From: Anastatus disparis
Taxonomy: Eukaryota; Arthropoda; Insecta; Hymenoptera; Eupelmidae
Assembly: GCA_017163975.1 (NCBI GenBank)
Contig: JAFFSR010000008.1
Location: 2,155,976-2,219,975 of the forward strand
Direction of reading: 5' to 3'
Length of the DNA: 64,000 bases
The position numbers and the translations under genes are program-made. The notes below the pieces were generated by a model. It did no database searches. It was not told where the DNA came from and worked only from the letters and a program-made list of their open reading frames with translations. Positions 12,157 to 23,660 of this stretch are shown one piece after another. Position 1 is the stretch's first letter; each line of letters begins with the position of its first letter.

Positions 12157-13640
12157 TTACTGTTCTCTTTCTACCTCACTCTCTGCGTCTAATAAACGTT
12201 GAGCTATGATACTCGTTGCCATCCTTAAGAGATGATTAGCTTGTTCCCAACTAGGTTTAATTGCATCCTGTCGTTTAAGGGTTTCTTTTCTAGGAGTAGT
12301 GGGTATCTGGTCCTGCTGTTGCTCTGCTGTCGTTGGTTTGATTGGTGATTCTTTATTTAAGAAAGGTTCGCTGCTACATCTATTCAATGGCATAAGCTCT
12401 CTTCTTTGTACTTTTGGTGGTTTATAAATGCCTAAACGTTTGGCTTTTTCGTCTAATTCCATTCGATGTGACATCGAAACTTCATCACCATCAGAAAAAT
12501 AATCAGGCATTGGTTTTGTCGGTGAGTCGTCTAGCTTCTCCAAAAACACCCAATCGCCCGTATTATAACAGTGATCTCGTAAACTGCCTTCTAACTTCTT
12601 GTAAACTCTGTCAACATCACGTCTTATTTGGCGTCGATGCTGTGGAGTGAGCTTCTTGTTATGTTGTGATTCATGGCAGGAAAAATCAGATTTTTGATGA
12701 GATTTCTGAAGGTTGCCCATGGAATCGTCTATTCCTGTTGAATATAGCAAGCTGCCTAGTGGTCTTGTAATTGTTTGTCGTGGCTCATCAGTTGAAGATA
12801 ATTCATCTTCTGAGATGAATTTTGAATAAACCACGGATGCTTCATTATCTCCTTGGTCAGGTAAGTTACTGTCAGAACCTTCTCCCGTTTCACTGAGTGG
12901 TACTGCGCTTAAGTCAATAACATGGTCATCTATATTGGAAACTTAAGGCTGATTAACAGGTTCTATTTGTTCGGCTAGTTCTTCACTAGTCTCCGACATT
13001 TCTGACTCAGTGGTTTCTAACGTTCGCAATCCACTCCGTCTGGGATCGACAAGTGGCGATTTTGCATCTTGCTTTCGTGTACCTAAATCACTTTCTGACT
13101 CAGGAGGTGACTGCAATGGCAATGATTGTCTATGGGTTCTGAGTTTCGTCCTTGAACTCTTAGTTTTTGATCTAGTCCCTTCATCGGTGCTGGATAGATC
13201 ACTGCTAGTTCTTGAAGAACTTTCAGTCTTAGTTTTTTTAGAAACTACTTTACGCGCTCCACTTGCCATTGTTTCTCTGTAAACAGGTCTTTTGGCATAA
13301 GTAGGTTTTGGTTTGATGTTAGTCGTGGCTGGTGTGATCCGAGATCTGGTTCGTTGTGCAATCACACTATGATCCAATTTAGGACTCTCTTTTTTAGTCT
13401 TCGAGCCTGGAGGTCGGCCTCTTTTAGAAGTTCCTGATGTAGTTGGTATAGTCGGATCTGCGGTGAGTGGTCTCTGAGAAGTACTTGGTACATTATCTCT
13501 TATTTCGGGTGTTGTTTCTGGATTTCCTTGATCACCTGTACCTTTCTCGAGAACAGAAGTACCCTTAGTTCCTAGAACCAATACCCTAAGTCTTGGCAAG
13601 TTTTCATCAAGTTCTTTTTCTGTAGGCTCTTCCACTGGGT
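12157..13640 (-). other. Low-complexity linker of the element A polyprotein
   Basis: Between RNase H (ending near KYKPGKLNINADPLSRN, about 13,640) and the macro-like segment, the same frame continues for about 570 residues rich in S, T, K, R, P and E. It contains repeated SxTxxSxxK words and basic clusters such as RGRPPGSKTKK. It is broken by stops at 12,943 and 12,157 but otherwise open. Most gypsy elements have a far shorter spacer here. It is probably disordered; the basic GRPPGSK stretch resembles an AT-hook core (GRP). Confidence 0.6.
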
Positions 13641-15941
13641 TTCGGCTTAATGGGTCTGCATTAATGTTTAATTTGCCAGGCTTATATTTGAACTTATATG
13701 GATAGTCGGTGAATTTCATCATCCATCGCATCAATCATTGTCCTGGGTCTTTCCTGTTATGCATCCAGTTAAAAGGCTCATGGTCTGCTTGTAATATGAA
13801 TTCTCTACATAATAAGTAGGGTCGAAAGTGGTGAATTGAATATAGGGCAGCTAAGCACTCCTTGTCGGTGGTACAATATTTTCTTTCAGCCTTATTTAGT
13901 AGTCGTGATAGAAAGGCTACTGGGTGGTTGAATCCGCCCTTTTCTTAGCTTAGTACTGATCCAATGGCGTAGTCAAAAGCGTCGGTGGTTAAAGTAAACT
14001 GTTTCTCAAAATCAGGAAAGATAAGTATTGGTGCTTGCACCAAGTGCTGTTTTAGTTTTTGAAAACTCTCTTCCTGCGCTGGTCCCGATTCATATGGTTG
14101 GTCATTCTTTAGCAAATCAGTCAAAGGTTTTGCTACTTTTGAGAAGTCTTTAATAAAACGCCTATAGTACCCAGCTAGTCCTACAAATTGTCTTATGTTC
14201 TTTGGCGTCTTGGGTGTAGGAAATTCAACTACGGCTTTAATCTTTCCTGGATCTGGTTGTATCCCTTGTTCGCTGTTTATATGTCCTCAGAAGATTACCT
14301 CCTTCCTTAGAAACTCGACCTTTTCAGGCTGCAAAACTAATCTTGCGCTACGCAGTCGATCGAAAAATTTACGAGTTTTTCGATCATGTTCATGTAGATC
14401 TTTCGAGTAAATTATAGTGTTATCCAGATACACCAACATCTCGGTGTTCTGTAGTCCCATGAGGACATGGTCCATCATTCGCTGAAACGTTGATGGCGCC
14501 CCCTCTAGGCCTTCAGGAAGACGTGTATACTGGTAATGTCCGTGAGGAGTAGTAAAAGTACTTTTCTATCTGTCTTTTAAACGTAATGGCAATTGCTGAT
14601 ATCCACTAGCGAAGTCGAATACTGAAAAATATACTGCTCCTCCTAATTGGTCGAGAATATCTGTTATATTAGGTAGTGGGTAAGCGTCTCCTATAGTCTT
14701 TGCATTCAAATTTCTGAAATCTTTTACCATCCGCCAGCGTGGGTTACCATATTTATCTGGTTTTTTCGGTACAATAATAACTGGGTTACTTGAAGGTGAA
14801 CAAGATGGTTCTATAACTCCATTCTTAAGTTTCTTGGCTACTTCGTCCTTTATCACCTGTTTGTGAATAGGCGGATGCCTATACTGTTTAGTATTTATTG
14901 GAATGTCGTCGGTTGTGGGTATCCTATGCTCAGTTACATGTGTTGCAGGTAGCAAATATCCCGGTAGTAGAAAAACGTCATTATAGTCTGAAATTAAATC
15001 TTTCACACGTTCTTTCTCTTCTTCGTTCATGTGGTCCATTCTTAAAATGCTAAGTAAATTTTGGCATCGTAAGTAGGTGTCGTCTATTCTTGGCGCTTCA
15101 CTATCCGACGATGACTCGTGATAAAATTCTGGATTTACATATTCAAAAGCCATTAACTCGCATCGAGGTATGTTTAATGTGACATCCTTTTCATGAGTGT
15201 TGATGGCCATGACTTTGCATTTCCCATTATGGTTAGTCACTAAACCTTCTCCTATTAATATTCTTGGGTCATTTACATCGATCTTTGGTAAGTATCTATC
15301 TGTCAAGTTAGTCGGTTTCAACTTAATTTCCAAAATCTGTTTAGATCTTCCTTTAATTAGATAGGTGTCTGGAAGATCTTCTAGTACATCTGCGCATGTA
15401 GCTGTATCATTATAATTTATGTCATTATCTACACTGTTTCCTTGAGCCCCTTGGTCTGTGTCTGTACTTTTGTTATATTCCAAAAATGGTATAGGGTTCA
15501 TGACATCTCCTGCTATCATGAGAGCCTGGTTATAGTAGGATATAACAGCTTCTTCCTGCTTCAAGTACCGTCGTCCCAGCATTCCGTCTTGTTCAATAGG
15601 AAAAGTGCGGTCTATGAGATGGAATTTTACAGGCTTACCACGAACATGTAACCATATAGTTCCATAAGTCTTAATAATTTCGTTAGTGATGCCGCTAAGT
15701 TCTGTATTTCCTGTAGCATCAAACTCTAGTTCAGATTTTATAGCGTTAAATTTAACAATTTTTACTGTGGCTCCGTTATCTATCATGAATGTCATCCATG
15801 GTGATTTGCCTTCTGGAATATACAACCTTATTAAGGTAGGCTCATCATCGCAGGATTCTGCGTTTCCAAGTCCTTGATATAAGTTGGTGTTTGCGATAGC
15901 ATCAGCACTGGTGCTCTCGTCTTTAGTACTGCTTCCATGGG

Positions 15942-17189
15942 TTAAGTCACTTGTCCCTGTGCTACTTGGGAATAGTTCATTCTTGATGCAGGTTGGATGT
16001 GATTCGAGTTGTTTTGACTCGTCAACTCCTGCCCATGACGAGCCGCATTCGAGTTTAAATTGTCGACATCTTGATAATTGTTTGAAGCATGATATCTCTG
16101 CGCGTTTCCACCAACTGGTTGATAGGCATTTCGACGAGAATAATTGTTGTCACCATAAGCTGGTCTTTGATTTTGATATCCTTCACCTTGGAGATGATAT
16201 GGATTGAACAGTCTTTGGTCCTAGAATAGTTGATTATTTCGATTTCTATATCCTGAGTCAGAATAACTTCCATATTGAGGTCTACGTTGGTGATATTAAA
16301 AAGAAGTATACTCTTGGTTTTGCCGTTGCATAGGCACAAAATGATGGATTGTTTGCATATAATTATTTCTCGCATAATTTGGATGATATAGCTGCTGCAT
16401 GTCGGCTCTTCCTGCTTGTCTCTGATTCAAGTATCCTATATTAAATAGTCTGTTGTCCTGTGGCATGCGCCAGTTGTTGGGATTTCTCTTGGCATAGTTA
16501 GCAGCTGAGTATTCAGTCCTTTCCCAATCAGGACTACGCAGTTGTGGGTTAAACTTGTAGCGAGTGTCAGGTATGATGTTCGAGTCCATCCTAGTTTCTA
16601 TTCTAACTGCTTCTTCGTAAGCAGTTTGCAAATCTCGTGGCTTGCTATTATCCACTTGTACTGCTATGTCAGCAGGGAGGCCCTTGATAAACATATCTTT
16701 AGCTGTTATTTTCAAAGGCGCAATCATAAAATCAAGCTGTGCTGGTGTTATCGTGGGGTTAGCTTCTTCTAAAGAATGCTTTGCACCGCTTAACAAAATA
16801 TTAAGTCGATCGAAGAAATTCCCCGCGGCTTCTCCCTGTTTCATTCTTATTTCATTTATTTTAGTCGAATAATATGTATAGTTATTTCCTGGAGCGAACC
16901 TAGTCTTCCAGTGCTTGATTAGATTTTCCACTGTGTCAAAGGAGTGGCCATAGGTGCAGTCTCGGGTGCTTCCTTGCCACTTTCTCAACAATACCCTTAC
17001 ATATTGTATTTCCTGTCCTTCTGGAATCTGCGCTTTTCCATTTCTTATTTCTTATATGAAATCTTTCAACGGCATATTATGACCGTTAAAATTTCTTAGT
17101 CCCGTTATAGCGCTTTGCAGCGCGAAGCTGCTAGCCAGTGCTGTCATCATCGCAACAGATCCATTATTTTCCTCTATTTCGTTTACCAT
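15942..17189 (-). pseudogene. Decayed gag of element A
   Basis: The frame starts at an ATG at 17,187-17,189 and ends at TAA 15,942-15,944, about 415 codons. In-frame stops lie at 17,052, 16,296 and 16,221. The middle has the retrotransposon Gag capsid pattern (YVRVLLRKWQGS, LIKHWKTRFAPGNNY, RMKQGEAAGNFFDRLN, FIKGLPADIAVQV). The C-terminal third is rich in N, Q, R, Y and G (GYQNQRPAYGD). I see no CCHC zinc knuckle, so RNA binding would rest on the basic tail. Pol follows in the -1 frame, overlapping the end, as is usual for gag-pol frameshifting. Confidence 0.85.
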
Positions 17190-20100
17190 TTTTTTTACAA
17201 TGGTTTGTCAGTGTAATAATTCAATAATACGTCCTAGTAGTCAGTTTAATTGGTAATATGTTTAGTCACAGTCTGATATTTAAAACTTGCTATTACTGAA
17301 AGTGCCTATCTTTATTCTATTATATCTTTATTTAACACCTGTAAATATCTAACAACTACCAATATTTCTGAATGATATCCCCCCTTACTTAAAAAAAATC
17401 GTCGTCCCGACGATTTCTAAATTATTAAAAACTGAAGTTTCGTAATTTATTTTTAAATTTTAATAATTGGTATATAAATTTTTCAAAATTCAATTTCTAT
17501 AATTTAAAAAAAATTTTTCTCTATTAGGCTTTCTTTAAAAAAAAAAATTCATTATTTAATATTAATCCTTGTTCTAGTATTCACTAGTATACAAAAAGAA
17601 ATTATTATTTCGGAAAAAATTTATTGTAAAAATTTTAAATAAAAACTCCGTATTTCAAAGTGCAAAGCCAAATCAATAACTTTTTTAATGATTATTTGAA
17701 TTTTTACTATGATGCTAATTAAAATTTTGTTAGAATAGAAAAGAATTAAAAAGTAGATAAAATTTACTCTATTACTTAACTTGATTTAAATATTAATGAA
17801 AATCAAAAAGAAATAGTAAATATAATTAAAAAATTTTTAATACAAAATACCGTCTTTAAAAATAAAATTATTGTCCAGAATACTTTATGATAATAAAAAT
17901 AAAATTTAAACGTGAAAAATTAAAAAAAAAAAATTTTTGATTATGATTGTAATGATTTTAGATAATTATTAACGATTCGAATAATTGTAATTAATTCTAA
18001 TTTGCCTTGCAAATAATTAGATGTATATTTAATTTCAAATAAATATTATTAGAATCAAGCAGAAATATATTTAATAAATATTTAAAATTAACAAAACATT
18101 CTTTTCAAAAAATTTTTTAATTAAATTTTGCATAGAAATTTTAAAGATTATAAAAAATAAAGTAAAGTTTTCAAAAAATATTTATTTATTTCGTTTTGAA
18201 ATTTTATTCTTAATAATTCAAAATATTAAATCGAATGAAAATAATTAAAATTCTTTGAAATATTATGTGTAACAGTTATATTTTACCTTAATAATAAAAA
18301 AATTTAAACTGCAGAATCTAGTTGCTGCTTTGCCACTTAAACTTTAAGTATTCAAAAATGTTAAAATTATTTTAAAGTAATTAATGATGCTCATCAAATG
18401 ATGTCAATATTCAGACTGTGTGCGCGCCAATGGCTACTACCAATTTTATACCCATGAGGCAGTTTAAAAAAGAATTATATTTATTTGTTACTAAGAGAAT
18501 TTATTACGATGCTCCCTTCTTTTAACGCGGCGCTACATTAGTATATGTTTTAAAAGGTTGGGATACTTCTCCGACTTTTGTAATACTTGATATTTTCCCC
18601 CCTCTTTTTTTTTATTTTTTTTTTTTACCCTTAAGTGACTGCCTTATACTTTTTTTTAAAATTATTAATTCGTTTTATAAAAATTTATTTCAATATTATT
18701 ACCTTTTGGAATATTTTAGATAATATGCATATTACTTAATTTATTCGATTATTTTATTTATTCATCAATATTATTTCATCATTTATTTTACATAATTTTT
18801 CTTGTATTATTTCATTTGTTTTTAATCGCGTAAAATCACTGCAGTGTCCCCCCTTTTAATGAATTTATAAGTCGCATCTCAACTTATTAAATTCCGCAGT
18901 TGCTAAACCATCTGTTTAGTTAAGAATCATATATGTTTTCTTTTCATCTTCGTTTAATGATTCTTGATAGTCCTTCTATATTCTAGATTTTTAATAGTCA
19001 TCTTTTACAATAATCTATGAATCCTTGGCTCATCAATGCAGTGGTGATATATCGATGTCACCTTTTACTTTTTTTTATAGAATTACTGCATCACTTAATT
19101 CTAATTCCCCTTTTAATTTCATTATTCATTTTATTTCAATTATGATGGCATTTTTTAAACTTTTTCATTTGCCTATATATTCATATCATTTTTATTTTTA
19201 TTCGCGTATTTCCCCGAAAATGGGCTATAATCGAAAATTGGTTTCTAGTGCTGCATATCGTGCACTATATACAGAACACAATTCTTCTCAACCTGATACT
19301 TCCAGCCAGGCGCTTAAGAAGTTTTTCTAATTATGCCCCCCACCCTTTTAAATTATGCATATTATCCTTATTAAAGCAAATAATAAATTTTTAAATGTAT
19401 ATATTTCTTTTCAATTTTTCTTTAGTTAACATTCAGTTTATTTGAATTATTTTTCGATTACGTTCATATTGATGTCGTCACTTAAGTTTCGGTATTAGCA
19501 GTAAATCTATTGTCTATGTCATTCTTATCTTTGTTTTAATTATTTAGTTTTAATTCAATTACGAAAAATATTACTTTTTACAAAGTGCTTTAGCTCAAAT
19601 ATTGAAGTGAAAAAAAAATAAATTGCAACTTTTATTTTAAAGAAAATATGATTCCCTCTTTCCATCAGATTCGTGTTTCTTTTATTGTATGCGAAAAAAA
19701 ATTCGAAATTTTAGCAAATTTTGTTCATGGTTAAAAATAGTTATATTTCAGTGCTTCAAAAAAAAATGCTAAACTATGTGAGAAAGCAAAAAAAAAAAAT
19801 TTCAGCGTTGTCTATACGATATTCTTTTTGGTTTCGAGTTTTTTTAATTTGATATTAAAACTTTTATAGTTAATGTAATCTAATATTTCTTTTATTTGGA
19901 ATATTATATGTGCATCCTGTTATAAATTGCAAACTATTAAAAGAATTTTGATATTTTTGCTTCGACGACAAATTACCGTGTGAAATAAAATTTTAAGTTA
20001 TCAAATAGAAAGAGTAAAATTTTATAAAAATGGATGTTCGAAAAATAAAATTTCCGTTGTTTTGTTTTCTTACATAAATTTTCGTTAGTTATAATCTATC

Positions 20101-22204
20101 AAAACCAGTCATTAATATTCTGTGAATAAAAACATTTCGTTTTTCTATTAAAAAGGAAAATTGCTATTGATGTTTATTTTTGAAACGAAACGAAAATTTG
20201 ATAATTAACAAAACCTTTTTATGACATTATTTAACTTTATTAGCTAGAGAAAAGAATTTAATGTCTAATTTACTTGAAAAAATAATTAAATAAGATAGTT
20301 TGTTCAATTTTACCCATTAAGAAATTTCTGTTTCATTTAAGGTAAATTTGACGTTAAAATTTTTCATACTTGAAGCTATTATTTTTTTTAACCGTATTAA
20401 AATTTTGATTGAGTGTTGCTATCTTTTTATTTTTTTCGATAATAACTATTCGTCTTCTTAGCGTTGGTTTATTTATGAATTTTTTTCATAAATTATTTTT
20501 CTTGTTTCTTCTTTGGTTTCTTCATATTCTTATTTTTATTTTTAAAACGAGAGAAAATTACAATTTGTTCTTTTTCCTTTTTAGTTTTCGCGGCCTAATC
20601 TTGACTAACTATTGCTTCCGACTAGTACTTGAGCGATGGGCCTACTCATCCCTCTTCCTAGCATTTCACAATAGCCGTATGGCTGAAAACATGTATAACA
20701 AAAAAATATATTTCATGTTAGTTATATACTAAAATATTTTTAATATATTTTTTTATGAGATAAATGTGAAAATAAATATTTTTGACAAAAATATTGGATT
20801 AAATAAAAATCAGATTTATAGTAAAACAGGTGTCGCATTGAGTGTTAAACTTGTATGTATTAATATTTTCAAAATTGAATTTTATTTGGCCAATCTGACT
20901 ATTTGAATACGAAATATAAATAATGTTTATAGATAAAATATTGAACTAAAGATGCAAAAAGACAACGTGTTAATTTAATTACTATTAAATATTTGAGATT
21001 TCTCTTTTATTTTTCTATTCAACATAACTGTGAATTTCAACGCGAATTTAGGCTAGATTTTACACTTTAATGACTTAAATGCTATTTTAATTTAAAAAAT
21101 TTTCATGCTATATACATATATATATATATGCAAGGTAAAAATTTATCTTATTTTAAAGAAAATTTACAACTCTGGAGGTTATTAATCAATGTTTTGAGTA
21201 TTAATTTTATAAAATTTTGGTATTTTAAGTAATATATGCAAATGCTATATATAAATATTCGCTTTTAATTACATTTAGTCAAAAGGATTACAATTTAACT
21301 GATTCTAATAGCTAATTAAACCAATTTATAAAATTGCGCATTTGAAAACGCATGGATATTTAATTTTTATTTGCAAGAAATTTCAAGTGGCCTTGAAAAC
21401 AGCAAGCTCGATTACAGTATGTTTGCTCTCACTGCAGCAAGCTTGAACGAAGTTAAGTCACGTGGTACTAGCCTCACTGAAGGAGCTAGGCGCACGGTGC
21501 CTGTGTTACGTACCATTTGTTGAAAATTTGTTCAGATTTGATGAAAAAATAATAATAAACAAGAAATGACTAGACTAAATTTCCATTTTGCAGTTTACAA
21601 ATTAATATTATAAGTTCTTTTATTCTGAGTTGACTTAAACTTTGATTTGCTTATTTTCCGTTTAGGCTATTAAAAAAAAAAATAAAAATTTATAGTTTTT
21701 AGCATTACATAATTCGATAACAATTTTAGTTGTATTTTGAATAATTTTGATTAAAAAAATGTTTGTAAGTCAACTTCAAATTCTTATTGAGTATTAAAAG
21801 TTTTAATAAATTTGGTAGCAGACTTGTTTATTCTTAAAGAATTTTTTTTCAGTTGTTATTTATAGAATTTATTTAGTTTTAACTTTTTCAACTGTTAAGC
21901 AGCATACTAAAAGGTTGTATGTAGAAGTTCTATAATTCATAACAAATTATAAAGAATTAATTTCTAAACAACAAAAACGATTATTTATATTACATATTAA
22001 AAATCAATTTTTTTCAAGATTTGATTTCGTATGGTAATAAATTATTTAATAATGGAAAACTGGTTCTCATTAACTGCTTTAATAAAGAATATTATTATGC
22101 AAACTTTTCTTTGGAAAGCTATGAACAAAAAAAAAATTCTAATTTATGTTATTAGTTTAAATATAAATTCTATCAATATTGAACATTATTAGAATAATTC
22201 GATT
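17190..22204. other. AT-rich non-coding DNA upstream of element A gag
   Basis: Five kilobases without a supportable gene. On the minus strand the first 200 nt should be the gag leader, but no primer-binding site or 5' LTR matching 7,980-8,853 is visible. Several C-runs (17,380; 18,597; 18,848; 19,336), read on the minus strand, look like polypurine tracts and may mark remnants of other LTR elements. Isolated GC-richer islands lie at 18,415-18,460, 20,590-20,690 and 21,415-21,520. Two plus-strand frames of about 100 codons (19,025 and 20,409) are F/L/I-rich products of AT-rich DNA. Confidence 0.5.
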
Positions 22205-22206
22205 TA

Positions 22207-22721
22207 CCCTAGTGGAAATCGAATCTGTGAATAACTGGGAATAACTGGAAATAACTGGAAATAACTGGGAATAACTGTGAATAACTGGGAATAACTGTTA
22301 TAAACTGTTCAGTTTGAGACAGGAATAACAGTTATTCCCAGTTATTCCCAGTTATTCCCAGTTATTCCCAGTTATTCCCAGTTATTCCCAGTTATTCTCA
22401 GTTATTCCCAGTTATTCACAGTTTATAACTTAAAAATAATTTGAAAAAACAGAGGTACGAATAACAGTTATTCCCAAATATATTTATAATAGAAAAAAAA
22501 ATTTTTTAAATATATATTTTTTTCATTTTTTCAAATTTATATTTTTTAAATTATTATTAAACTAAACTGTAAATAACTGGGAATAACTGTGAATAACTGG
22601 GAATAACTGGGAATAACTGGGAATAACTGTTATTCCTGTCTCAAACTGAACAGTTTATAACAGTTATTCCCAGTTATTCACAGTTATTCCCAGTTATTCA
22701 CAGATTCGATTTCCACTAGGG
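22207..22721. mobile_element. 515-bp MITE with decamer-repeat arms
   Basis: The ends CCCTAGTGGAAATCGAATC and its complement GATTCGATTTCCACTAGGG are perfect inverted repeats flanked by TA on each side (22,205-22,206 and 22,722-22,723), the duplication typical of Tc1/mariner-type insertions. Each arm consists largely of tandem copies of a 10-bp word, GAATAACTGG or its complement, with an inner inverted stretch 'ctgttcagtttgagacagg'. The AT-rich centre is at about 22,435-22,565. It is non-coding and so non-autonomous. Confidence 0.85.
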
Positions 22722-22723
22722 TA

Positions 22724-23660
22724 GTTTTTTATTTTAAATTTATTTTAACTTTGTGAACGTCCCTGCATAAAACGTAAATATATGGAAAGCTTTTAATCAG
22801 TTTAAAAAAATTTAGTATTCTGAAAAAATGTTCTGCCTTCTTTTGAAAATCCAATATAGATTTCTTAATAGTTTTAAGAAGTTCCTTTTAACAATTAATG
22901 AGAATGTTAAATGTGCAAAAGACACTTTGAATATGCATTAAATTTTGTTTACAAAATTTTGTTTCATGTTTTCTACAAAATAAATATGAAAAATGAAAGA
23001 TAGCATATCTGATTTTCACAACAGAAGTTTTATGAATGGAAATGAAATTTATTAATCACTCTTGTCAAAAACTTTACAGAATTTACTCAACAATTTATTT
23101 TAACTTAAAATCTTATTTAAATCAAAATTTTATTTAATTTTTATGAAGAATTGAGAATAATTTATTGACAGCTTATTTATTGCAATTTTAATGTAAACCC
23201 TTTCTAAGACTTTGGCTATTTTTGAAGAAAAATGAATTTATTATTTTCACCCTCGAACCGCGTACTTCCCTGATCCGTCAGCGCATGGTTTTTTCTTTTT
23301 TTTTTATTTTAGTTTCTTTAGCTTTTAGTAATGTTAAAATTTATTTTTTTTTTATTTGTTTATTAATAATTTGTAATTACACTTTGTTTTAAACGATAAG
23401 ATTTTTTTTTTTAATTCTAAATTTGTTTAGGTTTAAAAGTCGCATTTATTGAAAATTTTTATGAATTCACTTTAAAATTTGACGCGCGGTATCCCCTCTT
23501 TTAAAACATATTCATTACTGATTAATTACTTTAACATTTTAAACTTTTTTTTCACTTTTTTCACTTTTTTCACTTGTTACACAAATTTTTTTTAACTTTT
23601 AGGTAGCATTTTTATTCATAGCTAGGCCGTCGGTCCGATACCGTCGCTAAGCGCATACGT
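22724..23660. other. AT-rich non-coding DNA to the end of the large insertion
   Basis: There is no gene. T-rich runs, including a triplicated 'ttttttcac' at about 23,545-23,575, precede a short GC-richer end ('gctaggccgtcggtccgat', about 23,621-23,640). The satellite resumes at about 23,661. This right junction does not match the LTR end at 7,980, so how the insertion ended here is unresolved. Confidence 0.45.

Larger units (their letters stand above)
10396..15950 (-). pseudogene. Decayed Ty3/gypsy pol of element A
   Basis: The domains run in order on the minus strand. The protease has ID-N-GA where DTG or DSG is usual (about 15,780) and MLGRRYL downstream. The reverse transcriptase has RMVKDFRNLN, FSVFDFASGYQQ and YLDN in place of YxDD (about 14,430). 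RNase H has TTDAFDYAIG and ADHEPFNWM. A long S/T/K-rich stretch and a macro-like segment follow, then integrase with H-H, CSTC, and SNKGT where SDxGT is usual, then ALERSH. In-frame stops lie at 14,566, 14,287, 13,945, about 13,735, 12,943 and 12,157. Frame changes near 11,415 and 10,815 and two more stops before 10,396 break the rest. Pol overlaps gag in the -1 frame. The element is a clearly dead insect-type gypsy element. Confidence 0.9.

Noticed and set aside
16055..16375. Minus-strand 106-codon ORF next to gag of element A
   Set aside because: The true gag frame continues here with a recognisable Q/N/G-rich tail. This ORF is out of frame with it.
19025..19330. 101-codon plus-strand ORF
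   Set aside because: It lies in AT-rich non-coding DNA with no recognisable motif.
20409..20732. 107-codon hydrophobic plus-strand ORF
   Set aside because: The F/L/I-rich content is what T-rich DNA gives by chance. No signal or repeat supports a membrane protein.
22207..22721. Possible CRISPR-like array of short repeats
   Set aside because: The decamers are contiguous without spacers and lie in an inverted-repeat transposon in eukaryotic DNA.
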